From positions 60,917 through 117,450 of the forward strand of contig JAGNDO010000006.1 in the NCBI GenBank assembly GCA_018003515.1: a stretch of DNA of 56,534 nt, in the 5' to 3' direction. The translations under genes and the position numbers were made by a program. The notes beneath the pieces were generated by a model. The model was not told the DNA's origin. It did not search any database and saw only the letters and a list, made by a program, of their open reading frames with translations. Below are positions 32,371-41,421 of the stretch, one piece after another. Position 1 is the stretch's first letter; each line of letters opens with the position of its first letter. Origin of the DNA: Caldilineaceae bacterium. GTDB taxonomy: Bacteria > Chloroflexota > Anaerolineae > Caldilineales > Caldilineaceae.

Positions 32371-32516
32371 GCTTCCCGGAAGCTCTTAACGGGGCGGGAG
32401 GGGTTGGGTTGAGCTTCCGGGAAGCGGGTGGGATTTTCCGGGGACGGCAAGACGTGCGCTGCACACTGCCCGGAAGCTCAACCGACTCCCTTTGCTGACC
32501 CAATATCTTCCGGGCA
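32371..32516. repeat. REP-like array C: two palindrome pairs
   Basis: GCTTCCCGGAAGC (32371) and GCTTCCGGGAAGC (32413) are 42 bp apart. CTGCCCGGAAG (about 32466) and CTTCCGGGCAG (about 32506) form a second inverted pair about 40 bp apart. This is the same family and spacing as around the RAYT gene 20 kb away. It lies between the TA promoter and the CPBP gene. Confidence 0.8.
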
Positions 32517-32580
32517 GTTTCCTGCGCGGGGTTTTGCGCCAGTGACTTCTTTTTCGTTTCTCGATTCGTGCGCCTCGCGG

Positions 32581-33426
32581 TCAAAAGCCGGTCAGGAAGC
32601 GGGCCGCGTCCTGGGCCCAGTGAAAGGCGATGGCTGACTCCAGATCCCGGCGCAGGGCTAGGAGGGTGGGAGGCAGTCCCCAGAGCAGCCCCATCACCAG
32701 CCCCATGCCCAGCGCCAGCAGAGGATTTTGGACGAAGAGATCGTCGAAGTGCATGAAGTTGTGGACCAGCAAGGCCAGCACGCCAGCCAGCCAGGGTGCC
32801 TGTGCCGGTAGGCGTTTACGCAGGGCCAGCCAGAGCAAGCCCCAAAAGGCAAAGCGATAGATCACCTCTTCCACGAGGGCGGGTTGCAGCGCGTCCACCA
32901 GAGCGGCCAGGGGATCCTGCCAGCGGATCCCCTGGCCGTTGCTTATTTGCAGGGCGAAGAGATTCAGGATGGCCAAAGGCGCGCCCACAGCCAGACCCAG
33001 CGCGATGCTTCTGGCGGATTTGCGCCATGTCCCATGCGCTGCGCTGACGGAAATTGGCCCGCCCAGGCGCATGATCGCAAGTCCGCCCCAGGCGGCCATC
33101 GCCGTCCCCACGCCCCGCACCAACGACTGGCCCAGGTTGTCCATTACCACCCCGAAGAAGGGATAGGGCGTGAAGAGGGTGGCGGCCATCATCGTCAAGC
33201 CGACCACGCCGCCCAGTGCGATCCCGATGGCCCAATCCAGACGGTGAAGGGTGCGGTGGTTTCTGATCAGCACGACGAGGGAACCGGCCAGGACGATGAC
33301 GGTGAAGAGATCATTCAGCCGGGGCGGGTCGCCCGCTGTCGCCAAAAGGGTGCGACCGACGAAAATGGCAAGGATGCCGACAACCAGCAGAAGCAAGATT
33401 CTGTAGGCAAAGTGAGGGCGTGTCAT
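32581..33426 (-). CDS. CPBP-family intramembrane metalloprotease
   Basis: 281 residues with about eight hydrophobic segments. CPBP (type II CAAX endopeptidase/bacteriocin-processing) motifs are present in order: EEVIYRFAFWG (EExxxR), HNFMHFDDLF, and a later FHWAQDAARF. These provide the Glu and His metal ligands. Family members cleave prenylated or membrane-embedded substrates, or confer immunity to peptides. The start at 33426 overlaps the upstream gene's stop by 4 bp (ATGA). It is the last gene of a long minus-strand run. Confidence 0.87.
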   Translation of the reverse strand: MTRPHFAYRILLLLVVGILAIFVGRTLLATAGDPPRLNDLFTVIVLAGSLVVLIRNHRTLHRLDWAIGIALGGVVGLTMMAATLFTPYPFFGVVMDNLGQSLVRGVGTAMAAWGGLAIMRLGGPISVSAAHGTWRKSARSIALGLAVGAPLAILNLFALQISNGQGIRWQDPLAALVDALQPALVEEVIYRFAFWGLLWLALRKRLPAQAPWLAGVLALLVHNFMHFDDLFVQNPLLALGMGLVMGLLWGLPPTLLALRRDLESAIAFHWAQDAARFLTGF

Positions 33427-33983
33427 GGGGTTTTGGCGCTCCTTTGACGCTCCTCTTGCACCACAATCTGCCTGCCGAGAAAGGCAAACACAATCAAGAC
33501 TACCGCCGTAACCCATCCGCCCAGGCTGAAAATATCAGGGCCATAGAGGGCCAGGCCGGCCCCGGCCACCACCAAGATGGCGGCCAGGATGCCGAACAGT
33601 CTCATGCCGTACAGGGTGATGAAGGGCAGATAGTGGGCCCCCACCACAATCGCCGCTGCCGGGAAAAACCAGCTTTCCTGATAGAGGGTGGCCGCCCCCA
33701 CTAGTAAAAAGTTGATGGGCACGGTGAAGGCGATCTGGGCACCGAGATGCCACAACCCATTGTCGGCGCTGACTTTGGCTGGGCGGCCAAGCAGACGCAA
33801 AGCCCCCTGGGTCAGTGGGAAAATCGCCATGCTGCCGAAGAAGAGAACAGCCATCCCCAGGCGCGGCTCGCTCCACACGCTGATGGCGGAAGCCGCCAGC
33901 CAGATGAGACCGGAAACCAGTTGCCCGGCAAAGCCACCTAAAAAGGCGGAGCGCATTTCACGTTGACAGTCATTTAGTTTCAT
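33423..33983 (-). CDS. DUF7010-like membrane protein
   Basis: 186 residues; ATG behind GAGGAGAAAA. About six hydrophobic segments. The opening KLNDCQREMRSAFLGGF and LIWLAASAISV resemble the DUF7010 family of uncharacterised membrane proteins, as does the later GHLYLPF-like stretch (VGAHYLPFITLYGMRLFG). Function is unknown. It overlaps the CPBP gene by 4 bp and follows the GH5 gene after 26 nt, so it belongs to the same operon. Confidence 0.7.
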   Translation of the reverse strand: MKLNDCQREMRSAFLGGFAGQLVSGLIWLAASAISVWSEPRLGMAVLFFGSMAIFPLTQGALRLLGRPAKVSADNGLWHLGAQIAFTVPINFLLVGAATLYQESWFFPAAAIVVGAHYLPFITLYGMRLFGILAAILVVAGAGLALYGPDIFSLGGWVTAVVLIVFAFLGRQIVVQEERQRSAKTP

Positions 33984-34009
33984 TGTGTTTTCTCCTCGAT
34001 GAGATACGT

Positions 34010-35062
34010 TTATCTTCCAGACAGTCTTTGCAGAACAAATTGGCCAAAGGGCGTGGGTTGTTGGAGGCCCTTCTCGAACATGGCGGGTTTCCATTCGTCA
34101 TCGTACCAGCAGGCCACCCAGCCGATCCCGCGCAGATCGAGATAGGCCATCAACGGCTCTCCAACCCTCTTTTGACTGCCCACCAAATACGATTGCTCTC
34201 CGCCCGGATCAGCTTCCATCCAGCCCCATTCAGTCATCACGACCGGATACTGCTCTGAGACCTCGCCGAACCAGGGATCCCAGGAGGTTTTGCTGTGGGC
34301 TGGGTAGATGTGGGCGGCATAGGCGATGTTGTCATCCTCGATGGGTGTTTCCAATACCCAGGATAAGTCCCGGGAATAGTCGATTCCGCCAACGATGATC
34401 AATTGGTTCGCGCCCGTGGAGCGGATAGCATCAACCAGACTTTGTGCGTTTCTGCGCCAATCTGCCGCTGAGATTTCCGCCGGTTCGTTGAAAATCTCAA
34501 AGATCACATGGGGCGTCTCCTTGAAATAGGCGGCAACCTGCCGCCAGAAGGCAATGGCGAAATCCCTGCTGGTCGTGCGGATGTCAGGCATTTGCGCGCC
34601 GCGGTCCGTGCCAATATCTCCGATGAAATGCAGATCGATGAGGGTGTATACGCCGTTCTCACCGTTCCATGCCACAGCGGAGTCGAGGTAACGCCACAGG
34701 TAATCGGGGTCGCGCTCCCAGCGTTCGGGGTGAACGGGGAGACGAATGATGTTCGCGCCTGATTCAGCCATCTCGTCGAAGAAGGGGCGATTGAACCGTC
34801 CCTTGCGTGCCAGCACCGCCGGGTCGGGAGGCATGATCCCGCGTAGGATCAAGGTCTCTCCATTTGTGTCCACGAGCGCGTTTCCCTCGGCGCGGAGTTG
34901 ACTTGGGTATGTGCTTGTATCCTCATCGAAGGCAGGTTTGTGTTCCAGAGGAAGGTTGATCGAAAGCGTCCCGTAACGTGGGGCGATCAGAGCCAGAAGG
35001 CCGCATACCACGACAAGCGGCACGGTCAGCGCAATCAGCCTATTTCTTTTGGATTTTTTCAT
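34010..35062 (-). CDS. Glycoside hydrolase family 5 (cellulase-like), membrane-anchored
   Basis: 350 residues. The N-terminus has one hydrophobic segment after KKSKRNR (LIALTVPLVVVCGLLALIA) without a clear cleavage site, suggesting an uncleaved anchor with the enzyme outside the membrane. The TIM-barrel GH5 catalytic residues are both visible: acid/base Glu193 in VIFEIFNEP and nucleophile Glu278 in VVMTEWGW. IIRLPVHPERW and YAAHIYPAHSK also fit the family. It should act on a beta-1,4-glucan or related beta-glycan; specificity cannot be told. The ribosome-binding site is poor, and its neighbours are membrane proteins and hydrolases of the same strand. Confidence 0.9.
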   Translation of the reverse strand: MKKSKRNRLIALTVPLVVVCGLLALIAPRYGTLSINLPLEHKPAFDEDTSTYPSQLRAEGNALVDTNGETLILRGIMPPDPAVLARKGRFNRPFFDEMAESGANIIRLPVHPERWERDPDYLWRYLDSAVAWNGENGVYTLIDLHFIGDIGTDRGAQMPDIRTTSRDFAIAFWRQVAAYFKETPHVIFEIFNEPAEISAADWRRNAQSLVDAIRSTGANQLIIVGGIDYSRDLSWVLETPIEDDNIAYAAHIYPAHSKTSWDPWFGEVSEQYPVVMTEWGWMEADPGGEQSYLVGSQKRVGEPLMAYLDLRGIGWVACWYDDEWKPAMFEKGLQQPTPFGQFVLQRLSGR

Positions 35063-35118
35063 GGTCTATCCTTTGTTGTTCAACTGAACGAGTCCAGGCT
35101 GATAGATAGAGTGGGGCA

Positions 35119-36396
35119 TCATCCATTCCGGCCTTTCAAGTAACGATCAAAAAAATCAAGGCACGCTTGGTTCATGGTTTTGAGATATTCTTTGCTGTTC
35201 TGAATCGGTTTCTCGCCATCCAACAATCTCACCAGCAGCGGGCTGGCAAGCGAGAGATCAGTCATGGAAAAATGCCCTCTGCCGGGCAGATATAGGGTGG
35301 ACACGGTTTCAGAAGTATTGAATAGGATCTCATGATTTCGGGCATATTGGCTCCATGCTGATAGATGCGCCCAAGAACTGTCTGAATAGACGGTCAACAG
35401 CGGTACGGGATAAGGCTGGTCAGTCCACACGAACTTGTGATTTTCAACGCCGACAATGTCGTAGAGAAACGGAGATTCGAGGGCAATGACCGCGTCGACA
35501 TCATCCCGTTGCCTGGGCATTGCCAATGCCGCTGAACCGCCCTGGGAGTGTCCGATGACGCCTATTTTGTCGGTATCTATCAGGCTGGACACGCCATTCC
35601 CGCCGCTGGCTCTATTTTCCAAAAGGGTATCCATCACAAAATTGATGTCGCCAGTACGGATGTTCATCCACTTTTGATAGTACGCATAACTCTGCTCTTT
35701 GTCGGTCTTTGCGTCTTCCCGCTGAAGCTCCTTGAAATAGTCCATACTCAGCCAGGCGACAGTCCCATCTTCAAACTTCGTCCAAAAGGAGTGATGGGCA
35801 TGGCCAATGGCACAGACCACATAGCCATGACTGGCAAGTTCGATGTACAGGGATTCATTGCTTGTTTTTGTGCCAAGCCCTCCGTGGGAAAACAGGACCA
35901 GTGGAACTCTGTGATTCACGTTTTCAGGGTGCCAGCATGCAACGTTGAGCTTTCGGAATCCGCCCATGTTGGAGTATTCTTCGATTCGGCTCTCATCGAC
36001 GAAGGTAGATTGGACAGTCCCTACCTTGTATTTGCCCGTGGCTTCGGGCAGTTTATACTGCGGGAAGATCAAGGCTGGTGTGATTGCAATGAATACCAAC
36101 AGCCATGTTGAGATCGCCTTGAAGATCACGCGCCCCGCCCGAAATTCCGTGCCATGCCCGTTTTGTTTGAACAGCCTGAATGCGCCACGTGCTGCCCAGA
36201 CGAACAGCAATATAGCCATCGCGTACCAGCGGAAGCTCCACTGGATGACCGATGTCAGGTTGAGCGCAGCAAAAACGGCAAATACAGTGACGTGGAGGAC
36301 GCTGCTGCTTTTCTCGTGATGCGATTTCGTGAGCAAACTGCACGCCATCAGCGCCAACTCAATGAGGAAAGCAACGAGGAGAATACTTGTTCCCAT
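35119..36396 (-). CDS. Membrane-anchored alpha/beta hydrolase (PAF-acetylhydrolase-like)
   Basis: 425 residues. The first ~110 residues contain four hydrophobic segments; the rest is an alpha/beta hydrolase. Markers: VPLVLFSHGGLGTKTSNES (oxyanion region), the nucleophile elbow GHSQGG with Ser284, and a late His in LPGRGHFSMTD. The arrangement resembles platelet-activating-factor acetylhydrolase-like esterases. The ATG at 36396 is preferred because it overlaps the stop of the preceding small gene by one base (TGATG) and has GAAGGAAG upstream. An ester or lipid substrate is likely but unproven. Codon use is less GC-biased here than in the amylopullulanase, hinting at a different history. Confidence 0.85.
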   Translation of the reverse strand: MGTSILLVAFLIELALMACSLLTKSHHEKSSSVLHVTVFAVFAALNLTSVIQWSFRWYAMAILLFVWAARGAFRLFKQNGHGTEFRAGRVIFKAISTWLLVFIAITPALIFPQYKLPEATGKYKVGTVQSTFVDESRIEEYSNMGGFRKLNVACWHPENVNHRVPLVLFSHGGLGTKTSNESLYIELASHGYVVCAIGHAHHSFWTKFEDGTVAWLSMDYFKELQREDAKTDKEQSYAYYQKWMNIRTGDINFVMDTLLENRASGGNGVSSLIDTDKIGVIGHSQGGSAALAMPRQRDDVDAVIALESPFLYDIVGVENHKFVWTDQPYPVPLLTVYSDSSWAHLSAWSQYARNHEILFNTSETVSTLYLPGRGHFSMTDLSLASPLLVRLLDGEKPIQNSKEYLKTMNQACLDFFDRYLKGRNG

Positions 36397-36578
36397 CAAG
36401 ATTTCTTCCTTCTCCAAATCGCCCCAATGCCTCCAATGATTATGCCGACGACGAGACCCAGCGCTATATTTCCCATCGCCGCGCCGAGAGCAATGCCGAG
36501 GGCTATTCCAAGGCTCATGCTGGCTGCGCTTTGCTCGCGAAGATTATCCCTGGATGGATGATGGTTTGGGTTATTCAT
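36396..36578 (-). CDS. Small glycine-zipper membrane protein
   Basis: 60 residues: a polar N-terminus (NNPNHHPSRDNLREQ), then one long hydrophobic, glycine/alanine-rich stretch with GxxxG spacing (GIALGIALGAAMGN, GLVVGIIIGGIGAIW), ending in RRKKS. AAGGAG is 8 nt before the ATG. Glycine-zipper peptides oligomerise in membranes. It resembles small uncharacterised membrane proteins seen in many bacteria and, by size, could also be a bacteriocin-like peptide. It is translationally coupled to the hydrolase at 36396. Confidence 0.75.
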   Translation of the reverse strand: MNNPNHHPSRDNLREQSAASMSLGIALGIALGAAMGNIALGLVVGIIIGGIGAIWRRKKS

Positions 36579-36599
36579 GATGTTCGCTCCTTGCGGGAT

Positions 36600-37451
36600 T
36601 TATATAGAGTCTTCATCTTTTGTTGCAACAATGCCAATCCATTCAGTATCTTCTGAAAATGGAGTTCCTACCAGGTCGTTCCACACACTTTGAACGACAA
36701 AGTCTCCAGCCTCCAACTCAGCGGTGATGGTTTCCAGGGTGAAATCTTGGAACCAGTTTCGGTAGACCGAGACGTCTCCACTCCCATCAATGACGATAGC
36801 CTGATCGAGAAAAATGGACTGTTCGGGGTAGGCGAACCCTTCATCAAGCACCAAGTGCGGCCCCGGCTTCCAGAATCCAGTTTCAACAAGATACCAGCCA
36901 TTCGAGCTACCGACCTTTCGGCGATGGGTTGGGGTGGTCACATCCAGGACGAAATATCCGCCGGGTTTGAGGGCACGGTAGATATTGGCGAGCAGTCTAC
37001 TGCGCTGTTCAGGCGAAAGCGGACAAAAGTCGCCATAGATCAGCATGGCCACATCGAAGCAGTTTTCGTCGGCCAGGTCCAGGTAATTCTGGTAGCGGTA
37101 GTCGATTTCCAGACCGTTTTCTTGCGCGAATTCCTGGGCATAGGCAATCGAACGGCGGGAGTAATCCACACCGGTGACGGTCAGATCCCGCTGGGCCAGG
37201 CGGGCGGCATACAACCCCGGCCCGCAACCCAAATCGAGTACAGCCGCGCCAGGCTGTAGGGTCAATGTTTTGACCAACCAGTCCACCACACGGTCGATGG
37301 TTTCGGGACGGCGGCTGGCTCGGTCGCTCGTAGGATCAAGGTGAGTTTTCAGCATTTGAGCCGAAATATGGGGATCATCCCAGAAAAGTTCCTCGCCGGG
37401 GGTAAAGGGGTCTGGCTTTTCAAGATAGGGTTTTAGCTGTTCCAGGTTCAT
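36600..37451 (-). CDS. Class I SAM-dependent methyltransferase
   Basis: 283 residues. Rossmann-type methyltransferase with motif I AVLDLGCGPGLYAARLA, motif II TVTGVDYSRRSIAYA, and FDVAMLIYGDFCPLSPEQR followed by ALKPGGYFVLDV (motifs IV-V). The ATG at 37451 is chosen because AAAGGACA precedes it and the family-like sequence begins there. The substrate is unknown; the C-terminal part (VSVYRNWFQDFTLETI) is of the type seen in small-molecule methyltransferases. It lies 21 nt upstream of the small membrane-protein gene on the same strand. Confidence 0.9.
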   Translation of the reverse strand: MNLEQLKPYLEKPDPFTPGEELFWDDPHISAQMLKTHLDPTSDRASRRPETIDRVVDWLVKTLTLQPGAAVLDLGCGPGLYAARLAQRDLTVTGVDYSRRSIAYAQEFAQENGLEIDYRYQNYLDLADENCFDVAMLIYGDFCPLSPEQRSRLLANIYRALKPGGYFVLDVTTPTHRRKVGSSNGWYLVETGFWKPGPHLVLDEGFAYPEQSIFLDQAIVIDGSGDVSVYRNWFQDFTLETITAELEAGDFVVQSVWNDLVGTPFSEDTEWIGIVATKDEDSI

Positions 37452-37588
37452 GTGTAAATTTGTCCTTTTTGTAAAATTGGCATCAGCAATCTTGGCAGTG
37501 ATTATTGGGGGGTGTTGAATTTGAGTTAGGCCGCGGAGTCTGCACCAGGGGGTGCGAACTCCGCCAACCCATTTTGAACACACCCTTA
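37452..37588. other. Intergenic gap within the minus-strand cluster
   Basis: 137 bp without a gene. A GGGGGTGTTGAATTTGAG segment and the word GCGGAGTCTGCACC are visible; no terminator or promoter could be defined. Confidence 0.4.
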
Positions 37589-38911
37589 TCAGTTCTGCCC
37601 CGTGACACCCAAGACCAAGTTGAACATCAACTCGTGGAACTTATCGGCCTCCTCCCAGATCATGCCGTGGCCGGACTCCTCAAAGAAGACCAACTCCTTG
37701 TGGGGTGCGCTGATCAGGTTGAAGTATGCCTCCGGAATTTGAGAGGGGTTATTCATGTCATGGCGACCCAAGACCAAGATGACGGGCAACTCGAAGGCCG
37801 TGGCGTCCTGGCGGAAGTCCATCTCCTGCAACTGGGGATAGACGGCGTTGAAGGTGTTCATCAGGCCGAGCAGATAGTAGACCCGGTCCAGCCAGCCATA
37901 TTCAGGCTGCTTGAGCATCAGTTCGAGGATGTCCCCATCCCGCCGGTACTCCGGGTTTTTGATGTTGGGAAATTCATAGACCGCGTACTCCCGCCCGAAG
38001 AGGGTGGAGTAAGGCCCGACCGGGTTCTTGCCAAAGTAGGGGGGCGGGCCTTGGCTTTCTAGGGTCTGCACAAAGCCGTTGTCGCCGCTCTGGCGGGAAT
38101 GGTCCATCATCATACGGTAGATGATCTGGTCGGTCTCCAGCACATCCACCATCTGGGCCGTGCCCACGTAGGCGTGGAAGAGATCTGGGCGCTGTTGGGC
38201 GGCCCGCACGCCGATGATTGTGCCCCAGGAGTGGCCGACCAGATAGATCTTTTCCTCATCAAAGCGGGTGCGCAGCATCTCGGTCAGCTCGATGATATCT
38301 GACGTGTATTGCTCCAGGGTCAGGTCCGTCTTGGGGTTGAGGGAAGGATAGGATTTGCCGCAGCCCCGCTGTTCCCAGATCACCACCACGAACTCCTTCT
38401 CCAACTGCTGGTTGAACAGCAGCACCCGTGCCGCCTCGCTGCCCCCCGGCCCGCCGGAGAGGAATAGCAGAACCGGCTTGTCCACATCCTCGCCCCGCAG
38501 GATCAGCCACTGATCCACACCGCCCAGACGCACCTTTTCCACGGTCGCGATGCTGTTGGGCAGGGGCGCACCGTCCGCGCCCAGGATGGCGGGCGTGTGG
38601 GCCATCCATTGGGAGGCGGCCACTATCACCACGAGCAGAACGAGAACAACGGCGGCGAAGAGCATTTGACCTCTCAATCTCTGAGTCCAGATCGCCCGGC
38701 TTTTAGAGAAGGCCAGGGCCAGCAAGGTGACGACGGCATAGAGCAGGGTGCCCGCCAGCAGCAGGAGCAGAACGCCCAGGGTAATCAATTCCATCTGGCC
38801 GGCGGCAGCTGGCCCGATCCAGGGGCGGAGACCAAGAAAGTAGACGATAAATAGCGTTGCGATGGCCAAAAGTGACCAAATCCTTGGGTTGGAGAGCGTG
38901 TTAATCTTCAT
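37589..38911 (-). CDS. Alpha/beta hydrolase with N-terminal membrane domain (proline-iminopeptidase-like)
   Basis: 440 residues. The N-terminal ~105 residues contain three hydrophobic segments. The hydrolase domain has LLFLSGGPGGSEAA, the GGPG oxyanion motif of the proline iminopeptidase (S33) group, then VVVIWEQRGCGKSY, the nucleophile elbow GHSWGT (Ser228), GRHDMNNP (probable Asp) and ESGHGMIWEE (probable His). The triad therefore looks complete. A membrane-bound peptidase or esterase is expected. Its start overlaps the stop of the upstream membrane-protein gene by 4 bp. Confidence 0.9.
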   Translation of the reverse strand: MKINTLSNPRIWSLLAIATLFIVYFLGLRPWIGPAAAGQMELITLGVLLLLLAGTLLYAVVTLLALAFSKSRAIWTQRLRGQMLFAAVVLVLLVVIVAASQWMAHTPAILGADGAPLPNSIATVEKVRLGGVDQWLILRGEDVDKPVLLFLSGGPGGSEAARVLLFNQQLEKEFVVVIWEQRGCGKSYPSLNPKTDLTLEQYTSDIIELTEMLRTRFDEEKIYLVGHSWGTIIGVRAAQQRPDLFHAYVGTAQMVDVLETDQIIYRMMMDHSRQSGDNGFVQTLESQGPPPYFGKNPVGPYSTLFGREYAVYEFPNIKNPEYRRDGDILELMLKQPEYGWLDRVYYLLGLMNTFNAVYPQLQEMDFRQDATAFELPVILVLGRHDMNNPSQIPEAYFNLISAPHKELVFFEESGHGMIWEEADKFHELMFNLVLGVTGQN

Positions 38912-39891
38912 GATAGGTTTCCTTGCGATTGTGAGTTGAATTGGATTGAACGGCCATGCCCGGACACATCAAGCTTGATTCCGATCAGATCCCCGAAGGA
39001 ATCATGTGCCCGATGGAAGATCCACACCACCAGCAGCCCAAAGACAAAGGTAGACGAAGCGGTCTCGATCAGGTGGCTCATGCGGATGCTGGCCACGGGC
39101 AGGAGGGGATTGGCCAGGATGTGGCCGACGTTTTGGGGCACGCTGAAGAGTAGCCCAACCAGCAGCGCCGTCCACCAGGGGTTGACCTTTGATCCCCAAA
39201 TGACGGGCAGGGAGCACAGAACCCAGAGCAGGGTGCGCAGACTTTGGAAGGGGAAGAGCCAGGGGTCCGACCGCAGGGTGTTGACCGTGTGGACGAAGAA
39301 GGGCAGTGCATCCCCGGGCTGGCCATAGAAGGCCCGCAAAGCCGGATTTTGCCAGGCGATAAAGTAGCCCGCCCCCCAATATAGGATGACATAGAACATC
39401 GACGCCAGATTCAATTTCCAAAGCCACTGGCCAATGGGCATGGTCAACCCGGTCTGGGCCGAGGTCTCGACACTGGCTTTGCCCTTGCCCAAGATCCAGA
39501 CGGCCAGGGGGATGAAGACGAAGGCCGTGGGCATGCCCATTACAAAGAGGCGGGGCAGCAGTTGGGGGCTGACCGTGATGGACGAGAGAAAGTAGGCGGT
39601 CTCGATTTGCATAACAAAGGTGACGGCCCCGTAATAAGCCAGGGCCAAACTCAGGGCCAGCTTCCACCCGTGCCACCGAGAGGTCAGGATCAGGGCCGCA
39701 ATCACCAGCACGTCGGCCAGGGCGATGATCATCAGCCCGGTCGTGGCTGGGACAAGCCCTGGCTCGGACGTGATATGCGTCGGCATCAACCCGGCCACGA
39801 CCATGGAGCCAGCCATGAAACAGACGACAAAGAGGATCGGTAACAAGGCGAATCGGAAAAGCCGCTTGGAGACAGATAGGATAGGTTTCAT
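38908..39891 (-). CDS. Multipass membrane protein, unknown function
   Basis: 327 residues; start at 39891 follows GAAAGGGAAAG. About nine hydrophobic segments with short loops (FALLPILFVVCFMAGSMVV, LMIIALADVLVIAALIL, TFVFGLLVVWIFH). No family motif is recognised; the protein has no CPBP EExxxR. Overlap with the downstream hydrolase (ATGA) indicates joint expression. Confidence 0.75.
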   Translation of the reverse strand: MKPILSVSKRLFRFALLPILFVVCFMAGSMVVAGLMPTHITSEPGLVPATTGLMIIALADVLVIAALILTSRWHGWKLALSLALAYYGAVTFVMQIETAYFLSSITVSPQLLPRLFVMGMPTAFVFIPLAVWILGKGKASVETSAQTGLTMPIGQWLWKLNLASMFYVILYWGAGYFIAWQNPALRAFYGQPGDALPFFVHTVNTLRSDPWLFPFQSLRTLLWVLCSLPVIWGSKVNPWWTALLVGLLFSVPQNVGHILANPLLPVASIRMSHLIETASSTFVFGLLVVWIFHRAHDSFGDLIGIKLDVSGHGRSIQFNSQSQGNLS

Positions 39892-39953
39892 CGTTCTTTC
39901 CCTTTCATAATGTTGTCGTAATTGGATGCAAGCCATCAGCAAAGTGATCTCTT

Positions 39954-40691
39954 TTATAGAGCGGACCGAGAAGCGAAAAGCACCAACAAAGCGGTAGAGA
40001 AATCCATCAACCCGTGCAGGATGACCAGGTAGGGCAACAGCCGGGAGCGCCAACGCAGAACCACAGCCAGCATCAATGCAAAAGGCAGAAACATGGCCAG
40101 CCGCCAGAGCAGGAAGCGCACATCCGGCAAGAATGGCAGGCCCATGTGTTGGGCTGCCAGCCAGAAGCTAGTCAGGCCGATCGCCAGCCAAGCCTTCTGC
40201 GTCTTGGCTTCCAGGCGGGGCAGGACATAGGCGAAGTAGTTGGGCAACTCGGACAGCGCGATCGAGACCGGAAACAGGGTGAGGCTGAGGACAACCGCCC
40301 ACAGGGGCAAGGGACGGATGAGCAGATCGAGTGCGATCTGCTGGTCGCCAAACAGCCATTTGGCCAGAAGCACATTGGGCAGAAGGGCAAGTGGAACGAT
40401 GACGACCAGCAGAGCCAGGCTTGTCAGCAGATCTATCCGCCATGTGCTGCGCTGGAAACTGAAGAGACGCCAGTAGCTCAGTCCCTCCCTGCGGTAAAGC
40501 CAGGTCAGCAAAGCGATGACGACCAAGCTACCCAACGAGGCCGTCATCGGCCACCAGCCCGCAGAAGACGTCCAGGGTGCAGACGCCCCCTGCAGGAACA
40601 ACATTCCGGCGATGACTGCCTGGAAGACCATAAACAGTCCCATACGTATCACGAGCATGATCCAGGGCCAAGGGGACGCGTGGTTTTGCAT
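39954..40691 (-). CDS. CPBP-like membrane protein with altered motif 1
   Basis: 245 residues with about eight hydrophobic segments. Motifs 2 and 3 of CPBP proteases are recognisable (FWLAAQHMGLP and LHGLMDFST), but motif 1 is ELPNYFAYVLPRLE rather than the EExxxR of its neighbours, so one metal-binding Glu of the pair is missing. It may be an inactive or divergent member, possibly partnering the active paralogues nearby. Located 62 nt upstream of the membrane protein ending at 38908. Confidence 0.7.
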   Translation of the reverse strand: MQNHASPWPWIMLVIRMGLFMVFQAVIAGMLFLQGASAPWTSSAGWWPMTASLGSLVVIALLTWLYRREGLSYWRLFSFQRSTWRIDLLTSLALLVVIVPLALLPNVLLAKWLFGDQQIALDLLIRPLPLWAVVLSLTLFPVSIALSELPNYFAYVLPRLEAKTQKAWLAIGLTSFWLAAQHMGLPFLPDVRFLLWRLAMFLPFALMLAVVLRWRSRLLPYLVILHGLMDFSTALLVLFASRSAL

Positions 40692-40751
40692 AGTTGCCTT
40701 CTTCTCAATCCCTCTTCGAATACGTGTTCCAAAAGCGTTCGGAAGATCGAC

Positions 40752-41396
40752 TTAGATCAACCACAGAAGCCCGATCAAGCCGACCACATCTGCCAGCAGA
40801 TGGGCCAACCAAGCCACCAGCACATTCCGGCCGCGTAGAAAAATCAGGCCATAAAGTGAACTGGAAACCACAATCAGCCCCACATCCGCCAGAACGAGGG
40901 GCAGCGCACCCTCGCTCCAATGCATCATGGCGAACAGAACCGAAACGACGACAATGACGACGTAGGGGTTGAAAACCCGACTGAATCGCTCTTGGAAGAT
41001 CCCCCGATAGATCAACTCCTCCAAGAGGGTGCTGAAAATCAATACACCAAACATGATGGGGACTTGTGCCCCAATCACCCCGGAAACCCGGTCCTGCACG
41101 TGGGTCAAGAAGGCCGGCCAAATGCGTGCGGCCACCCCCAAGATCAGCAGTTGAAGTACGAACCCGACCAGGACAACGAGGATCCAATTAGCCTTGAGGT
41201 CTTGTTTGAAACTCCTGAACTTGAATCCGATCTCTTCCCAGGAGCGCTGTCTCAGACGACGCTCTATCAGAAGATACACCAGCACCAGCAGGGCGGTCAG
41301 GGTTTTGGTCTGCGGCCACAGGAACACTGGTATCACCATCAGTGCCAGGACGATAAAGGTTTCATAGAGCAAGCGGCGGTCAGTCTGGGCATTCAT
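40752..41396 (-). CDS. CPBP-family intramembrane metalloprotease
   Basis: 214 residues. Motif 1 LLEELIYRGIFQERF, motif 2 LFAMMHWSEG and motif 3 WLAHLLADVVG give the complete CPBP active site. About six hydrophobic segments. The ATG at 41396 has AGGGGAG 12 nt upstream. Paralogue of the genes at 32581 and 43304; the substrate is unknown. Confidence 0.88.
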   Translation of the reverse strand: MNAQTDRRLLYETFIVLALMVIPVFLWPQTKTLTALLVLVYLLIERRLRQRSWEEIGFKFRSFKQDLKANWILVVLVGFVLQLLILGVAARIWPAFLTHVQDRVSGVIGAQVPIMFGVLIFSTLLEELIYRGIFQERFSRVFNPYVVIVVVSVLFAMMHWSEGALPLVLADVGLIVVSSSLYGLIFLRGRNVLVAWLAHLLADVVGLIGLLWLI

Positions 41397-41421
41397 CGTG
41401 TATCCATCTCCCCTCTTATGA

